In this document: piece by piece, positions 23,362 through 32,761 of the stretch
How the letters are laid out: each line of letters begins with the position of its first letter
Position numbering within the stretch: position 1 is the first letter of the stretch
NCBI GenBank assembly: GCA_947058885.1
Contig: CAMSIF010000016.1
Span: forward strand, 1-33,782
Source of the DNA: an uncultured Clostridia bacterium
GTDB lineage: Bacteria > Bacillota > Clostridia > Oscillospirales > Oscillospiraceae
Length of the DNA stretch: 33,782 nt
Direction of reading: 5' to 3'
The notes under the pieces: model-generated
Seen by the model: the letters and a program-made list of their open reading frames with translations, nothing else
The model's database searches: none
Told to the model about the DNA's origin: nothing
Position numbers and translations under genes: made by a program

Positions 23362-24735
23362 ATGACTTTGCGGGAATATCTTCATTCCCTGGCCGGAAAA
23401 ACCGTGGCAGTAATTGGAATTGGCGTCAGCAATCAGCCTCTGCTGCGCCTGCTGCTAAAAGCCGGGGTGGACGTGACCGCCTGTGATAAAAAGGACCGTG
23501 ATGCTTTAGGCGGTCTGGCGGAGAAATTGGAGGAGGCTGGCTGTAAACTGCGTCTGGGACCAGATTACTTGGAGGGGCTTGACCAGGACGTCATTTTCCG
23601 AACGCCGGGGCTGCATCCCAGATATTTGGAAAACGCCAAAGCGCGGGGCAGTGTGATTACTTCAGAGATGGAAGTATTTTTTGACGTCTGCCCTTGTCCC
23701 ATTATCGGCATCACTGGCAGTGATGGGAAAACAACTACAACAACGATGATTGCACGGCTGCTTCGGACGGCGGGACACACGGTCCATCTGGGCGGCAATA
23801 TCGGACGGCCCCTCCTCAGCGACGCGGACGCTATTCAGCCGGAGGACTGGGCGGTAGTGGAACTAAGCTCCTTTCAACTGATGACCATGAAGCGGAGTCC
23901 CCATACTGCTGTACTGACTAATTTGGCGCCAAACCATCTGGATATTCATACGAATATGGAAGAGTACGTCCAGGCAAAGGAAAATATTCTGGCGTACCAA
24001 AATGCCAGCGACATAGTTGTCTGCAATTTCGACAACGATATCACCCGGAAGCTTTCCCAGAACGCAACCGGAAAGCGTTTATACTTTACACGTTTTTCTG
24101 CCCGGGAACGGGGCTGTTATCTGGAAAATAACGCGATTTGGTACCGGGACGAGGTAGGCGAACGCAAGGTTTTGCCGCTGGAGGGCATTCTGTTGCCCGG
24201 CATACACAATGTAGAAAACTATATGGCGGCAATCTGCGCCGTTCAGGGACTGGTCTCCGATGAGGACATCCGGAAATTTGCGCGGACCTTCGGCGGAGTG
24301 GAGCACAGAATTGAACTGGTGCGGGAGAGGCGGGGCGTGCGTTGGTATAACGATTCTATTGCTTCCAGCCCTACGCGTACAATTGCTGGGTTAAGGTCCT
24401 TTCCCGAGAAGGTGATTTTAATCGCTGGAGGAAAGGACAAGGGGTTGGATTATGCCCCGCTGGGACCGGAAATCAATGCGCATGTAAAACTTTTGATTCT
24501 TTGCGGAGCAACCGCTCAGTCCATCCGTCAAGCTGCGGAGAAGGCCGAAAACTATAACGGATTGGAGATTGTGGAGGTCCAGGATTATCCCGCCGCTGTG
24601 GAACTTGCCAGCCTAAGGGCGGTTTCGGGGGATGTTGTGACTCTCTCTCCGGCCAGCACTTCTTTTGACCGGTTTCGGAATTTTGAGGAGCGGGGAAGGG
24701 TCTTTAAAGAATTGGTGTGCGGACTGCCGGAATAG
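23362..24735 (+). CDS. murD: UDP-N-acetylmuramoyl-L-alanine--D-glutamate ligase
   Basis: GITGSDGKTTTTTMIARLL, GGNIGRPLL, VELSSFQL, NLAPNHLDIH, HNVENYMAAICA, YNDSIASSPTRTIAGLRSF. Confidence 0.97.
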   Translation: MTLREYLHSLAGKTVAVIGIGVSNQPLLRLLLKAGVDVTACDKKDRDALGGLAEKLEEAGCKLRLGPDYLEGLDQDVIFRTPGLHPRYLENAKARGSVITSEMEVFFDVCPCPIIGITGSDGKTTTTTMIARLLRTAGHTVHLGGNIGRPLLSDADAIQPEDWAVVELSSFQLMTMKRSPHTAVLTNLAPNHLDIHTNMEEYVQAKENILAYQNASDIVVCNFDNDITRKLSQNATGKRLYFTRFSARERGCYLENNAIWYRDEVGERKVLPLEGILLPGIHNVENYMAAICAVQGLVSDEDIRKFARTFGGVEHRIELVRERRGVRWYNDSIASSPTRTIAGLRSFPEKVILIAGGKDKGLDYAPLGPEINAHVKLLILCGATAQSIRQAAEKAENYNGLEIVEVQDYPAAVELASLRAVSGDVVTLSPASTSFDRFRNFEERGRVFKELVCGLPE

Positions 24736-24761
24736 TGGCAAAAGCTTTGTCATAGGGAAAA

Positions 24762-24796
24762 GCCGTCGCCTCATAGCATAGCTGTGAGGTGATGGC
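24762..24796 (+). promoter_or_regulatory. Hairpin sequestering the yunB SD/start region
   Basis: GCCGTCGCCTCATAGC-ATA-GCTGTGAGGTGATGGC: 16-bp stem with three G.U pairs containing GAGGTG and ATG 24792. Confidence 0.7.
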
Positions 24797-24797
24797 T

Positions 24798-25490
24798 ATG
24801 CGCCGTGGATATTGGCCGGCCCGGTCTGGGGCCTGGCGGATAAAGGCGATCTGTTTTTTTATCTCAGCCGCGCTGATTGCCCTGACGGTAGTGGCTACCG
24901 GCCACTTGAGGGCGTTGCTGGGAAATCTGGCTATAACTAGAGTTTCTAATATGGTGGGGCAGATTGTGACTGCCGCAGTCAGTGATACGCTGGCCAACGG
25001 GGAGATTGAATACAGCAACTTGATAACCCTGGAAAAGGGGGAGGGAGGAGCAATTACCGCCCTCCACAGCAATATGGCGGAGTTTAACCGGCTCCAATCC
25101 CAAATTACCCAGGATGTGCTTACCCGGCTGGGAGAGGTATCGGATACTGATCTGGTCATTCCAGCGGGAACCTTAACCGGTTCCGCGCTGCTGGTAGGCC
25201 GGGGACCACGCATTACGGTGAAAATGCAGTCGGTGGGAAGCTGCTCCGCATATTTTGAGAACCAATTTGACCAGGCGGGTATCAACCAGACCACCCACCG
25301 GATTCTGCTGTGTGTGGACGTCTCTGTCTCAATTCTGCTGCCTGGATTTCGGACCAGCACCAAGGTAAGCAACGCCTTTTCTGTGGCGGAGACGGTAATC
25401 GTAGGGGCTGTGCCGGATAGTTATACTTACTTTGATTCTGGAAATCCTATTGAAGACGATGCTTTTGACTATACCATGAACAACGGTTAA
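24798..25490 (+). CDS. yunB: Sporulation protein YunB
   Basis: ITRVSNMVGQIVTAAVSDTLANGEIEYSNLITLEK... and LTGSALLVGRGPRITVKMQSVG match YunB. Start could be GTG 24789, ATG 24792 or ATG 24798. Confidence 0.9.
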   Translation: MRRGYWPARSGAWRIKAICFFISAALIALTVVATGHLRALLGNLAITRVSNMVGQIVTAAVSDTLANGEIEYSNLITLEKGEGGAITALHSNMAEFNRLQSQITQDVLTRLGEVSDTDLVIPAGTLTGSALLVGRGPRITVKMQSVGSCSAYFENQFDQAGINQTTHRILLCVDVSVSILLPGFRTSTKVSNAFSVAETVIVGAVPDSYTYFDSGNPIEDDAFDYTMNNG

Positions 25491-25611
25491 GACCACTTCC
25501 TAAGAAATCTCTTAAAGAAATCCGAAAGTGCCTATTGACAGATAGGAAGAAAAGATTTATCATGCAATAGACATTCCCTGGCGATTTCCTTGGGAAAGGA
25601 GGTGGAAGTAC

Positions 25612-25854
25612 ATGCAGGATATTTTTGAGCGGATGCAGAGGATCATCGCCGACCAGTTTTCCGTCGATCCCGAGGAAATTACCCCGGAAACTGTCTTTAC
25701 AGACGACTTGGGCGCCGATTCCGTTGACTTGGTAGAGTTGGTCATGAGCATGGAAGAGGAGTTTGATATTGGCGAGGTGCGCGAGGAGGAGCTTGCCACA
25801 CTCTCCACCGTTGACGACTGCGTCAATTTCCTGACAAACAAACTGGACGACTGA
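25612..25854 (+). CDS. acpP: Acyl carrier protein
   Basis: DDLGADSVDLVELVMSMEEEFDI phosphopantetheine site. Confidence 0.96.
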   Translation: MQDIFERMQRIIADQFSVDPEEITPETVFTDDLGADSVDLVELVMSMEEEFDIGEVREEELATLSTVDDCVNFLTNKLDD

Positions 25855-25932
25855 ACAATCGGGGGGCCTCGCCAGGAGGACGCACAGCGTCCAGCAGGCG
25901 GGGTCCTCCGTTTCGGAAAGAAGGAATTAGAT

Positions 25933-26601
25933 ATGGAATCCTTAGAGGAAAAGCTGCAATATTCCTTCCAAAACCGGGAGCTGCTCAGTGAGGCGCTTAA
26001 CCACAGCTCTTATGCCAATGAGCATAAGGGCGGGTTGGGGAGCAATGAGCGGCTGGAGTTTTTGGGCGACAGTGTGCTGGGTTTTGTGGCGGCGGAGTTT
26101 CTGTTCAAGCTGCATGGTGATTTGCCGGAGGGCGATTTAACCCGTATGCGTGCTGGGTTGGTCTGTGAGCAGAGTCTGTATGAAGTGGCGAAGGAGCTGG
26201 AGATAGGCCGGTATTTGAAGCTGGGACGGGGCGAGGAGGCCGGTGGAGGCCGCCAGCGTCAATCTATTCTGGCGGATGCCATGGAGGCAGTGTTTGCCGC
26301 AGTGTACCTGGATGGTGGAATTAGTCAGGCGCGAAGGCTGATAGAGCGAGTTTTGCTGGGACGTGCTCCAGAGACAGAGGAGCGCAAGGACTATAAGACA
26401 ACCTTACAGGAGGTAGCACAGCGGAAGAGCGGGCAGGCTTTGACGTACCATATGCTGTCTCAGAGCGGGCCGGACCATAATAAGACCTTTCTCTTTGAGG
26501 TACGGCTCAACGGGGAGCCTGTTGGACAAGGCGAGGGACGGAGTAAGAAAGAGGCTGAGCAGGCCGCCGCCCGGGACGCATTGGACCACATGCCGGAATA
26601 A
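25933..26601 (+). CDS. rnc: Ribonuclease III
   Basis: NERLEFLGDSVLGFVAAEFLF signature; C-terminal dsRBD (GEGRSKKEAEQAAARDAL). Confidence 0.97.
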   Translation: MESLEEKLQYSFQNRELLSEALNHSSYANEHKGGLGSNERLEFLGDSVLGFVAAEFLFKLHGDLPEGDLTRMRAGLVCEQSLYEVAKELEIGRYLKLGRGEEAGGGRQRQSILADAMEAVFAAVYLDGGISQARRLIERVLLGRAPETEERKDYKTTLQEVAQRKSGQALTYHMLSQSGPDHNKTFLFEVRLNGEPVGQGEGRSKKEAEQAAARDALDHMPE

Positions 26602-26685
26602 TGCATAAAAGCGGAGGGGCGCGGCCTCTCCGTTTTCCGTTACCGTGTGGTAATCTAGGAAGAGCAGCAGACGGAGGAGCGAGAT

Positions 26686-26726
26686 TAAAGTTCTTTTTGA
26701 TACTTTTTCTTTCAAGAAAAAGTATG
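26686..26726. repeat. Interspersed hairpin repeat, copy B (inverted relative to copy A)
   Basis: TAAAGTTCTTTTTG + ATACTTTTTCTT-TC-AAGAAAAAGTAT. Confidence 0.8.
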
Positions 26727-26808
26727 GATACCTTTTCCAAAAAAGTCTGGAAAAGTGCAAACGGTTGTGCTATGATAGAAAGAAAGACTATTATAAGGAG
26801 GCCGCGCT

Positions 26809-27672
26809 ATGACCTTGCTGAACGCTTTGATTTTGGGAATCATCCAAGGAGTTACGGAATTTCTGCCGATTTCCAGCTCTGGACACCTTTCCATTGCTCA
26901 GAACCTGTTGGGAATGGGGATAGAGGGGACTGACGACGTATTTTTTGACGTTCTGCTCCATTTAGGTACCCTTGCGGCGGTGTTTGTGGCGTATTGGGTG
27001 GATATTCGGGAGATGGTGGTAGAGTTTTTCCGGATGATTTCTGATACGGCGAGAGGGAAAGTTCCGGAACGAGTGCCGCCAGCCCGAAGGCTGATTCTGC
27101 TGATTGTGGTAGGCACGCTGCCGCTGTTTTTGATTTTGCCTGTTCACGACGTGGTAGAGGGCCTTTACGCCAATACCTTTTTCGTTGGCGGCGCACTGCT
27201 GGTAACGGGTCTGCTGCTGTTCTTCTGTGACAGTATTCGGAAGGGACGGAAGAATGAGCGTACAGCAACTCTGGCCGACGTACTGGTGGTGGGTTTTGGG
27301 CAGGCGGTCGCTACATGCCCCGGTATTTCTCGTTCTGGTATGACTATATCTATGGGGTGCTTCCGGGGAATGGAGAGGCGGTTTGCGGTGCGGTTTGCCT
27401 TTTTGCTCTCAATTCCCGCTGTGCTGGGAGCCAACATTTTGCAGGTCAAAGATGTGGTCGAGGTTGGCGTGAACCTGGAGATGGTGCCTGTTTATCTGGT
27501 AGGCGTGGCGGCGGCGGCGATTTCAGGATACCTCTCCATCCGTTTGGTACGTATGGTGGCGGATAAGGGGAAGTTTGGGGCGTTTTCCTACTACTGCTGG
27601 GCCGCAGGCGTTATAACGCTCGTACTAAGCCTTTTGAAGGTTTTGAAAATGCTGCCCTGGTTAGAGGCGTAA
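26809..27672 (+). CDS. uppP: Undecaprenyl-diphosphate phosphatase (BacA)
   Basis: GIIQGVTEFLPISSSGHLSIAQNLLG; GFGQAVATCPGISRSGMTISMG. Confidence 0.97.
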   Translation: MTLLNALILGIIQGVTEFLPISSSGHLSIAQNLLGMGIEGTDDVFFDVLLHLGTLAAVFVAYWVDIREMVVEFFRMISDTARGKVPERVPPARRLILLIVVGTLPLFLILPVHDVVEGLYANTFFVGGALLVTGLLLFFCDSIRKGRKNERTATLADVLVVGFGQAVATCPGISRSGMTISMGCFRGMERRFAVRFAFLLSIPAVLGANILQVKDVVEVGVNLEMVPVYLVGVAAAAISGYLSIRLVRMVADKGKFGAFSYYCWAAGVITLVLSLLKVLKMLPWLEA

Positions 27673-27711
27673 TTCTGCCTTTTACTAAGATATGGGATAG
27701 GGGGAAGGGCA

Positions 27712-28253
27712 GTGGCAAAGGAACTGTGGGACGCCTACGACAAAGAAGGACGCAGGTTGGGGTTTGACTTAGTGCGGGGAGAGCCTGCTATAGAGGGCGC
27801 GTGGCATATCGTGGTGGAGATTTATTCATTCACCACCGACGGCCGGGTGCTGGTTACAAAACGCCACCCGGAAAAACCTTGGGGTGGCTACTGGGAAATT
27901 ACGGGCGGCTCTGTTGTAAAGGGAGAGGGGTCTGTGCAGGGAGCCCTCCGGGAGCTGCGGGAGGAAACAGGCATTGCTGTAGAGGAAGCCGATTTGCGGC
28001 CTGTTTATGTGGAGACACAAAGCGGGGAGGGCGTTTATCCTACCATCTATCACTGCTTTTTGGTTGTATTTGACCCTAAACAGCAGCGAATCCGCATGCA
28101 GGAAGGGGAGACGGCGGATTACCGGCTCATGCCTTATGCGGAGTTTAAGCGTTTTGTTTTTCAGACAACTGCGTGCCAAGTCTCCAATTGCGTTTTAAGA
28201 GCCACCAGGCGGTCCTGGACCGGCTGGCGGCGGAGTACATAGGAAAATTGTAA
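27712..28253 (+). pseudogene. NUDIX hydrolase with apparent 1-nt frameshift (may be an assembly error)
   Basis: Nudix box GGSVVKGEGSVQGALRELREETGI. At the T-run 28157-28161 the coding signal moves to another frame (SDNCVPSLQLRFKSHQAVLDRLAAEYIGKL*). Confidence 0.75.
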
Positions 28254-28264
28254 GAGGGAAAGGT

Positions 28265-30937
28265 ATGGCTACTACACCAAGGAAATCATCATCCGGTACA
28301 AAAAGCGGAGGCCGGTCCTCCAGTAACAGAGGCGGGGCCAGAGCGGCATCCGCCTCACGCGGGTCATCTGCGTCAAGAGCTGCCGCCAAAAGCGGTAAAC
28401 AGCCCATTCGCCGGGAGGTTATGGGAATTATATTCCTTCTGCTGGCATTATGTGTACTGGTCAGCTACTTTACAGGGGAAGGCTGGCTGATTGAGCTGAT
28501 TCCCAGGCTGTTCAGAGGAATTTTCGGACCGGGATTTTTTCTGCTGGCACCTGCTCTGGCGGCGGCATCCTGGGTGATGCTGACACATAGGGGACATCCG
28601 GTGGCTCTGCGAACCGCCTGCGCGTTGCTGACGCCGTATATGTTCGGTGGACTGTGGCACCTGCTGTTCTGCAAAGTGGACCTGGAGACGCCGGAGATAT
28701 TGTTCCCAACACTCTGGGAATCGGGGATTGCGCTGAAATCAGGCGGGGTTCTTTCTGGAGGTACCGCCCACGGTTTTTTGGCTGTCTTAGGAAAACCAGC
28801 GTCCGCAATCATTTTTTCCGTTTTACTGGCTGTGCTGATGATGGTTCTTTTCCAGCAAACGCCCGCTTCGCTGCTCCAGCTCTGGCGGGAACGGAGGGAT
28901 TACGATGAGGACGACTATGAGGACGAGGAACCGGAGGTCCCGGTGAGACGGCAAAAGCCGCGTTCCGCAAAGAAACCCGCCCCATCCAGGCCTTCTATTG
29001 ACATCCCCTTGGATGGAGAGGTCAGAAGCGAGAGCAGGCCGGAAGAGGAGAAAATATGGGAGCCCAAGCGGAGCGCGGCAGCAGGTTTCTTTAAGCCTAA
29101 AGAAAGAGACCGGCTCACCCCCGCAGATGTTCTTGCGTCCGCAGACCAGAAGGAACCGGAGCCGTTGGAGGAGCCGGAGTTTGTTCCAGAGGTTTATCCG
29201 AACCCGCCCGAGGTGGAACCAGAACCCGCGCCAGCTCCCATAATTCCAGAGACTCCGCCGCCTCAGCGGACTGTGGAGCCAGAACCCGTTCCCATGCCTG
29301 TCCCGCCTGCTCCAGAGGCGAAGCGGAAGAAGAAAGGATTTTCTACAGAGGATGTGGAGGAGGCCTCCGCGCAGGTGGCCGCGGAGATTGCCAGCGGTCT
29401 GGCAGAATCGGGCAGTGACTACGATTATCCGCCCGTCACCCTGCTGGATATGAACGCCCAGGATAATTACATTGAGGCAGGCGCGGAGCTTCGTACCAAT
29501 GCCCAAAGACTCTCGGATACCTTGCGGAGTTTCGGGGTGGACGCGAATCCTGGGGATGTTGTTCGGGGACCGGCCATTACCAGATATGAATTCGTTTTGG
29601 AACAGGGCGTAAAGCTCAGCAAGGTGACAAATCTTTCCGACGATATTGCGCTGGCCCTTGGCGCAAGCGGCGTGCGGATTGCGCCAATTCCTGATAAAAT
29701 TTCCGTAGTAGGCATTGAAGTACCCAATAAAGCCGTATCTCCGGTGCTCATTAGAGATGTCATTGAATCCAGAACCTTCCAGGAACACCGTTCCACTGTG
29801 GCCTTTGCTGTGGGAAGGGATATTGGTAACGCCAATATTGTGGGGGATATTTCTAAGCTGCCCCATGTGCTGATTGCCGGTACCACTGGTTCTGGTAAGT
29901 CCGTTTGTACCAACTCTCTGATTATTAGTTTATTGTACAAATCCAGCCCTGAGGATGTCCGTTTTATTATGGTAGATCCCAAAATGGTGGAACTGGCCCC
30001 GTATAACGGCATTCCACACCTGCTGATTCCTGTGGTGACAGACCCCAAAAAAGCAGCGGGCGCACTGCAATGGGCTGTGTTTGAAATGATGAAACGCTAT
30101 AAGACTTTTTCTGAGCTTGGCGTGAAAAAGCTGGAGGAATATAACGCTATTGCCAGAAAAAAGGAAGAATTGACCCATATGCCGTCGGTAGTAGTGGTGA
30201 TTGATGAGCTGGCGGATTTGATGGTGGTGGCGGCAAAAGAGGTAGAAGAATCTATTTGCCGGGTGGCCCAGATGGGACGTGCCGCTGGAATGCATCTGGT
30301 CATCGCTACCCAGCGTCCCTCTGCCGACGTGATTACCGGTCTGATGAAGGCCAATATCCCTAGCCGGATTGCATTTGCGGTGGATTCGGCCATTAACTCC
30401 CGGATTATCCTGGACAACCCCGGTGCGGAAAAGCTGGTAGGGCGGGGCGATATGCTGTACGCGCCTCTGGGGATTGGCAAACCGGTGCGGGTACAGGGGT
30501 GCTATATTACTCCAGAGGAGATTGAGCGGGTGGTTGGTTATGTCAAGTCCACCGGCGAGACGCAGTATTCCGACGAGGTTATGCAGAAGATTGAGGAGTC
30601 AGTACAGGAAAAGGAGAAAAAGAACGGCGGTGGAACGGCAGCAGCAGCTGCTGACGCGGGGGAGGAGAGCGACGAGCTGCTTCCAGCCGCTGTGGATGTG
30701 ATTTTTGAGACCGGACAGGCTTCGGTATCCATGCTGCAAAGACGGCTGAAATTGGGTTATTCCCGAGCCGCCAGGCTAGTGGACCAGATGGAGGAGCGGG
30801 GGATTGTGGGACCTTTTGAGGGTTCTAAGCCTCGGCAGCTGCTTATTACCAAGGTGCAGTGGCAAGAGATGCAGATGGGCGGAAGCGCGTCGTCCGAAGA
30901 GAGCGTAGAGGATGATGCGCCTTGGGATGAAGATTAA
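28265..30937 (+). CDS. ftsK: DNA translocase FtsK/SpoIIIE
   Basis: N-terminal TM segments, Pro/Glu-rich linker, HVLIAGTTGSGKSVCTNSLI, FIMVDPKMVELAPYNGIPHLL, VVIDELADLM, C-terminal winged helix (SVSMLQRRLKLGYSRAARLVDQMEERGIVGP). Confidence 0.97.
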   Translation: MATTPRKSSSGTKSGGRSSSNRGGARAASASRGSSASRAAAKSGKQPIRREVMGIIFLLLALCVLVSYFTGEGWLIELIPRLFRGIFGPGFFLLAPALAAASWVMLTHRGHPVALRTACALLTPYMFGGLWHLLFCKVDLETPEILFPTLWESGIALKSGGVLSGGTAHGFLAVLGKPASAIIFSVLLAVLMMVLFQQTPASLLQLWRERRDYDEDDYEDEEPEVPVRRQKPRSAKKPAPSRPSIDIPLDGEVRSESRPEEEKIWEPKRSAAAGFFKPKERDRLTPADVLASADQKEPEPLEEPEFVPEVYPNPPEVEPEPAPAPIIPETPPPQRTVEPEPVPMPVPPAPEAKRKKKGFSTEDVEEASAQVAAEIASGLAESGSDYDYPPVTLLDMNAQDNYIEAGAELRTNAQRLSDTLRSFGVDANPGDVVRGPAITRYEFVLEQGVKLSKVTNLSDDIALALGASGVRIAPIPDKISVVGIEVPNKAVSPVLIRDVIESRTFQEHRSTVAFAVGRDIGNANIVGDISKLPHVLIAGTTGSGKSVCTNSLIISLLYKSSPEDVRFIMVDPKMVELAPYNGIPHLLIPVVTDPKKAAGALQWAVFEMMKRYKTFSELGVKKLEEYNAIARKKEELTHMPSVVVVIDELADLMVVAAKEVEESICRVAQMGRAAGMHLVIATQRPSADVITGLMKANIPSRIAFAVDSAINSRIILDNPGAEKLVGRGDMLYAPLGIGKPVRVQGCYITPEEIERVVGYVKSTGETQYSDEVMQKIEESVQEKEKKNGGGTAAAAADAGEESDELLPAAVDVIFETGQASVSMLQRRLKLGYSRAARLVDQMEERGIVGPFEGSKPRQLLITKVQWQEMQMGGSASSEESVEDDAPWDED

Positions 30938-30959
30938 TGGAATTGAAAGGATAACTAAA

Positions 30960-31415
30960 ATGATCAAATTTATCGACTTTCCAGACCAGAGGGAGGCAAT
31001 TTCCCGGGAAATCCTGAATGCTTTACCCGATTGGTTTGGCCTGCCGGAGAGCACCGCCCGTTATATCCAAGAGAGCAGGCAACAGCCCTTTTGGGCCGAT
31101 GTAGCGGACGGTAAGGCTCGGGGATTCCTAGCTTTAAAGGAAACCAGTCCCTATACGGCGGAGCTATGCGTTATGGGAGTGCTGCCGGAGTTTCACCGGC
31201 AGGGAATTGGCCGGGCATTGTTTGAAGCGTTCCGGCAGTACGCGAAGGAAAAGGGATATGCGTTCCTTCAGGTTAAAACTGTGCAAGTGGGACGCTACGA
31301 GGAGTATGACCGCACAGCAGCTTTTTACAAGAGCGTCGGATTTCGGGAGCTTGAGTGCTTTCCTACCCTCTGGGACGAGTGGAATCCCTGCCAGATTTAT
31401 GTCATGGCTATCTGA
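30960..31415 (+). CDS. GNAT N-acetyltransferase
   Basis: CVMGVLPEFHRQGIGRALFEAFRQYAKEKGYAFLQVKTV...AFYKSVGFRELE. Confidence 0.92.
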   Translation: MIKFIDFPDQREAISREILNALPDWFGLPESTARYIQESRQQPFWADVADGKARGFLALKETSPYTAELCVMGVLPEFHRQGIGRALFEAFRQYAKEKGYAFLQVKTVQVGRYEEYDRTAAFYKSVGFRELECFPTLWDEWNPCQIYVMAI

Positions 31416-31424
31416 TTTCTTAGC

Positions 31425-31463
31425 AAAAAGTAGGCCGTTTCCTATGGAAACGGCCTACTTTTT
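31425..31463. terminator. Bidirectional intrinsic terminator
   Basis: AAAAAGTAGGCCGTTTCC-TAT-GGAAACGGCCTACTTTTT, 18-bp perfect arms between convergent genes. Confidence 0.95.
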
Positions 31464-32745
31464 ATTCAGATTCCTCCACATATAACGGGTCATGTTCCGG
31501 ACCCAGAATGTCGTGACAGTCATCTATGGCCTTTTGCAGCTGCTCATTTAAGGTAGGCGTAGGGTTCTCTACGCCGTTGGCAAGAGCGTCATAGGCATCC
31601 AGAAGCTGGAAACGGGGCGACGCCCCCTCCTCACGGTCCAGCATAAACATAGGCGCATAGGAGAAATCCGTCACTTCTGTTATACCGGTCTCGTTGTCAC
31701 GAGTCAGCTCCAGGGTTAGAACCACTGTAGTATCCGTCAGATCGTAGTTCTGGGAGGAGATGAAATTCCCCAGAGAAAAGCAGACAAAGCCTTGACGGCT
31801 TTCACCACCTTCTCGGTCAAGAGTGCGCATTTCCATGGGCTGGAGCACATGGGGGTGGCCGCCCAGAATAATGTCCGCGCCATGGTCGAACAGAAAGCTG
31901 GCAATCTGCTCCTGATAGCTGTTCTGAGCGGTCTGATACTCCACTCCCCAGTGAATCATCACCGCAATCAGGTCCGGTTCCATGGCCTTCGCCGCCTCCA
32001 GGCTGGCGGATATGCGCTCCTTGTCCAGTGTGGAGAGGGTGGTCAGGTAGTCCGTGTTGAAAAGATTGATGGAGTAGGGGTGTTTTTTATTGACCGGGAT
32101 TCCATTGGTACCGTAGGTATAACCCAAAAACGCTACAGAAATACCGCCTACATCCGCAAGGACAATGTTATTATCTGCCTCCTCCTGCGTGCGGCTGGTA
32201 CCAACATGGGCGAGACCTGTTTCGTCCAGTACGTCCAAGGTACGGCTCAGTCCGGCATAGCCCTTGTCGAGACTGTGGTTGTTGGAGGTCATACAGAGGT
32301 CAAATCCTAACTCCTTAAGTGCGCGGGCCATATCGTCCGGGGAATTGAAGCAAGGGTAGCCGGAGTAGGGCGGGCCGCCAGCAAGGGTGGTCTCCAGATT
32401 AACCACCGCGTAGTCCGCCGCCGAGACCAACGGCTCTGCCGCAGACATAATCCGCGTGTAGTCATATTTTTCTCCGTCCCAGGCATCTTCTGTCAGGGGC
32501 ATGTGGCTCATAGCGTCACCGCATACCGCCAAGGTAGCCACAGTAGGGGAGGGGGGCTCAGGCTCCGGAGGAAGCTCAGGCTCCTCTTCAGGCTCTGTTT
32601 GCTCTTCCGGCTCAGCGGGCAGGACCGCCTCCACACTGCCCGAAAGAGAGGTCTTTTCCTCCGGCTTTGGAGGTGCGCCGCCGCATCCAGCAGATACCAG
32701 CAGGAGGATTAGCGACAGAAACAGTGATAGAAACCGACGATACAT
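31462..32745 (-). CDS. CapA-family (PGA_cap metallophosphatase-like) lipoprotein
   Basis: Lipobox LLVSAGC; AVCGDAMSHMPL, NLETTLAG, NNHSLDKGYAGL, HWGVEYQ, GADIILGGHPHVLQPME. Start at MYRRF. Confidence 0.93.
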   Translation of the reverse strand: MYRRFLSLFLSLILLLVSAGCGGAPPKPEEKTSLSGSVEAVLPAEPEEQTEPEEEPELPPEPEPPSPTVATLAVCGDAMSHMPLTEDAWDGEKYDYTRIMSAAEPLVSAADYAVVNLETTLAGGPPYSGYPCFNSPDDMARALKELGFDLCMTSNNHSLDKGYAGLSRTLDVLDETGLAHVGTSRTQEEADNNIVLADVGGISVAFLGYTYGTNGIPVNKKHPYSINLFNTDYLTTLSTLDKERISASLEAAKAMEPDLIAVMIHWGVEYQTAQNSYQEQIASFLFDHGADIILGGHPHVLQPMEMRTLDREGGESRQGFVCFSLGNFISSQNYDLTDTTVVLTLELTRDNETGITEVTDFSYAPMFMLDREEGASPRFQLLDAYDALANGVENPTPTLNEQLQKAIDDCHDILGPEHDPLYVEESE

Positions 32746-32761
32746 GGAACTTCCTCCTAGG

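Noticed and set aside
25860-25915. GC-rich symmetry between acpP and rnc as a riboswitch
   Set aside because: Only an imperfect stem (GGACGCACAGCGTCC core) with no recognisable riboswitch signature; probably ordinary terminator or intergenic structure.
28823-29866. 347-aa ORF antisense to ftsK
   Set aside because: Low-complexity Arg/Leu-rich mirror of the Pro/Glu-rich FtsK linker.
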